Positions 63,685 to 64,000 of a stretch of 64,000 bases of DNA are shown here, piece after piece. Numbering within the stretch: position 1 is the first letter of the stretch; the number at the start of each line of letters is the position of its first letter. This DNA comes from Paenibacillus massiliensis 2301065 = DSM 16942 (GTDB taxonomy: Bacteria; Bacillota; Bacilli; Paenibacillales; Paenibacillaceae): the NCBI RefSeq assembly GCF_000377505.1, contig NZ_KB898189.1, positions 124,001 to 188,000 of the forward strand, in the 5' to 3' direction. Under the pieces are notes generated by a model that had not been told where the DNA came from, did no database searches, and worked only from the letters and a program-made list of their open reading frames with translations. The translations under genes were made by a program, and so were the position numbers.

Positions 63685-64000
63685 CTAGTTATTTCCTAGC
63701 GCTCTCAGAGCCTGATCCAGCTGACGGAAGCTCTCGTGCAAGCGATCCTGAGGAATATCTGCATAGCGATCTCCCAGACTCAGCTCATAGTAGCAGCTAT
63801 CCTCACCTGTCGCATGCAGGTATGAAGTGAAGCCGATGCCCGACTGCTCCATGACGGCTATCAAAATCGGCTCAAGCTCTTGCTTCGAGGCCTTGAAATG
63901 GACGTGAAACATATTCGATACTGGCACCTCGGGTAGCGTGCACGTGGCGTGACAGGCATTGAACTGAGCTGCGGCTTCCTTCGCCTTAAGATAATAGTGC
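63685..64000 (-). CDS. Probable threonine aldolase / beta-eliminating lyase, C-terminal part
   Basis: The minus-strand frame is open from the window edge to a stop at 63685, about 104 residues. It reads YYLKAKEAAAQFNACH...VPVSNMFHVHFKASKQELEPILIAVMEQSGIGFT and ends LDQALRALGNN. The small C-terminal domain and the P-S-N-M-F-H-V strand resemble low-specificity L-threonine aldolases, which are PLP enzymes. The active-site Lys lies outside the window, so the assignment is tentative. Confidence 0.55.
   Translation of the reverse strand, partial: HYYLKAKEAAAQFNACHATCTLPEVPVSNMFHVHFKASKQELEPILIAVMEQSGIGFTSYLHATGEDSCYYELSLGDRYADIPQDRLHESFRQLDQALRALGNN

Overview
The window looks like a chromosomal segment of a Paenibacillus-type Firmicute. 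Evidence: roughly 50% GC; Bacillus-type Shine-Dalgarno sites with many GTG and TTG starts; CcpA (cre) sites; YesM/YesN plus Lpl-type ABC systems; a secreted cyclodextrin glucanotransferase; and LicT-, cobalamin- and c-di-AMP-type RNA regulators. No rRNA, tRNA, CRISPR array, phage or intact insertion sequence was seen. Most genes are metabolic and arranged as carbohydrate-use loci, each with its own importer and regulator.

Layout. (1) 1-814: 5' part of a BglG/LicT/GlcT-type antiterminator gene (minus strand), with a consensus promoter, an RAT element and an overlapping terminator. (2) 989-6709: five-gene NikABCDE/DppABCDF-like ABC importer behind a cobalamin riboswitch with its own terminator; probably a cobalt importer. 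An 8-bp tandem repeat lies between terminator and first gene. (3) 6812-16808: cyclodextrin/starch locus: intracellular cyclomaltodextrinase, secreted CGTase, a MalEFG-type importer without its own ATPase, and a LacI-type regulator. (4) 17019-19330: acidic protein of unknown function, a HAD phosphatase remnant, and a coiled-coil protein built from 42-bp repeats.

(5) 19500-43619: the highlight, a 24-kb locus that looks like a complete N-glycan (high-mannose) harvesting system. A secreted GH85 endo-beta-N-acetylglucosaminidase is divergent from a YesM/YesN two-component system. These are followed by an LplABC-type importer and five presumed cytoplasmic glycosidases: GH3, two GH38 alpha-mannosidases, GH125 exo-alpha-1,6-mannosidase and a large clan GH-A enzyme. 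cre sites precede both the GH85 gene and the importer. Proposed flow: release of the glycan outside the cell, sensing by the kinase, import, then stepwise removal of mannose inside.

(6) 43794-52139: an FbpABC/AfuABC-type importer with two Cof-type HAD phosphatases, a beta-lactamase-fold hydrolase and a SorC regulator, suggesting uptake of a phosphorylated organic compound. (7) 52383-60304: a nucleotidyltransferase; a membrane/stress module (TelA, a PBP-VWA fusion, a two-helix membrane protein); a zinc-ribbon DUF1963-like protein; and a secreted Ig-like repeat protein. (8) 60496-64000: a secreted HExxH metalloprotease, an uncharacterised protein under a c-di-AMP (ydaO-type) riboswitch, and the C-terminal part of a probable threonine aldolase.

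A recurring oddity is expanded short tandem repeats and low-complexity tracts, both between genes and inside otherwise ordinary enzymes. All functional statements come from reading the sequence; no database search was run.
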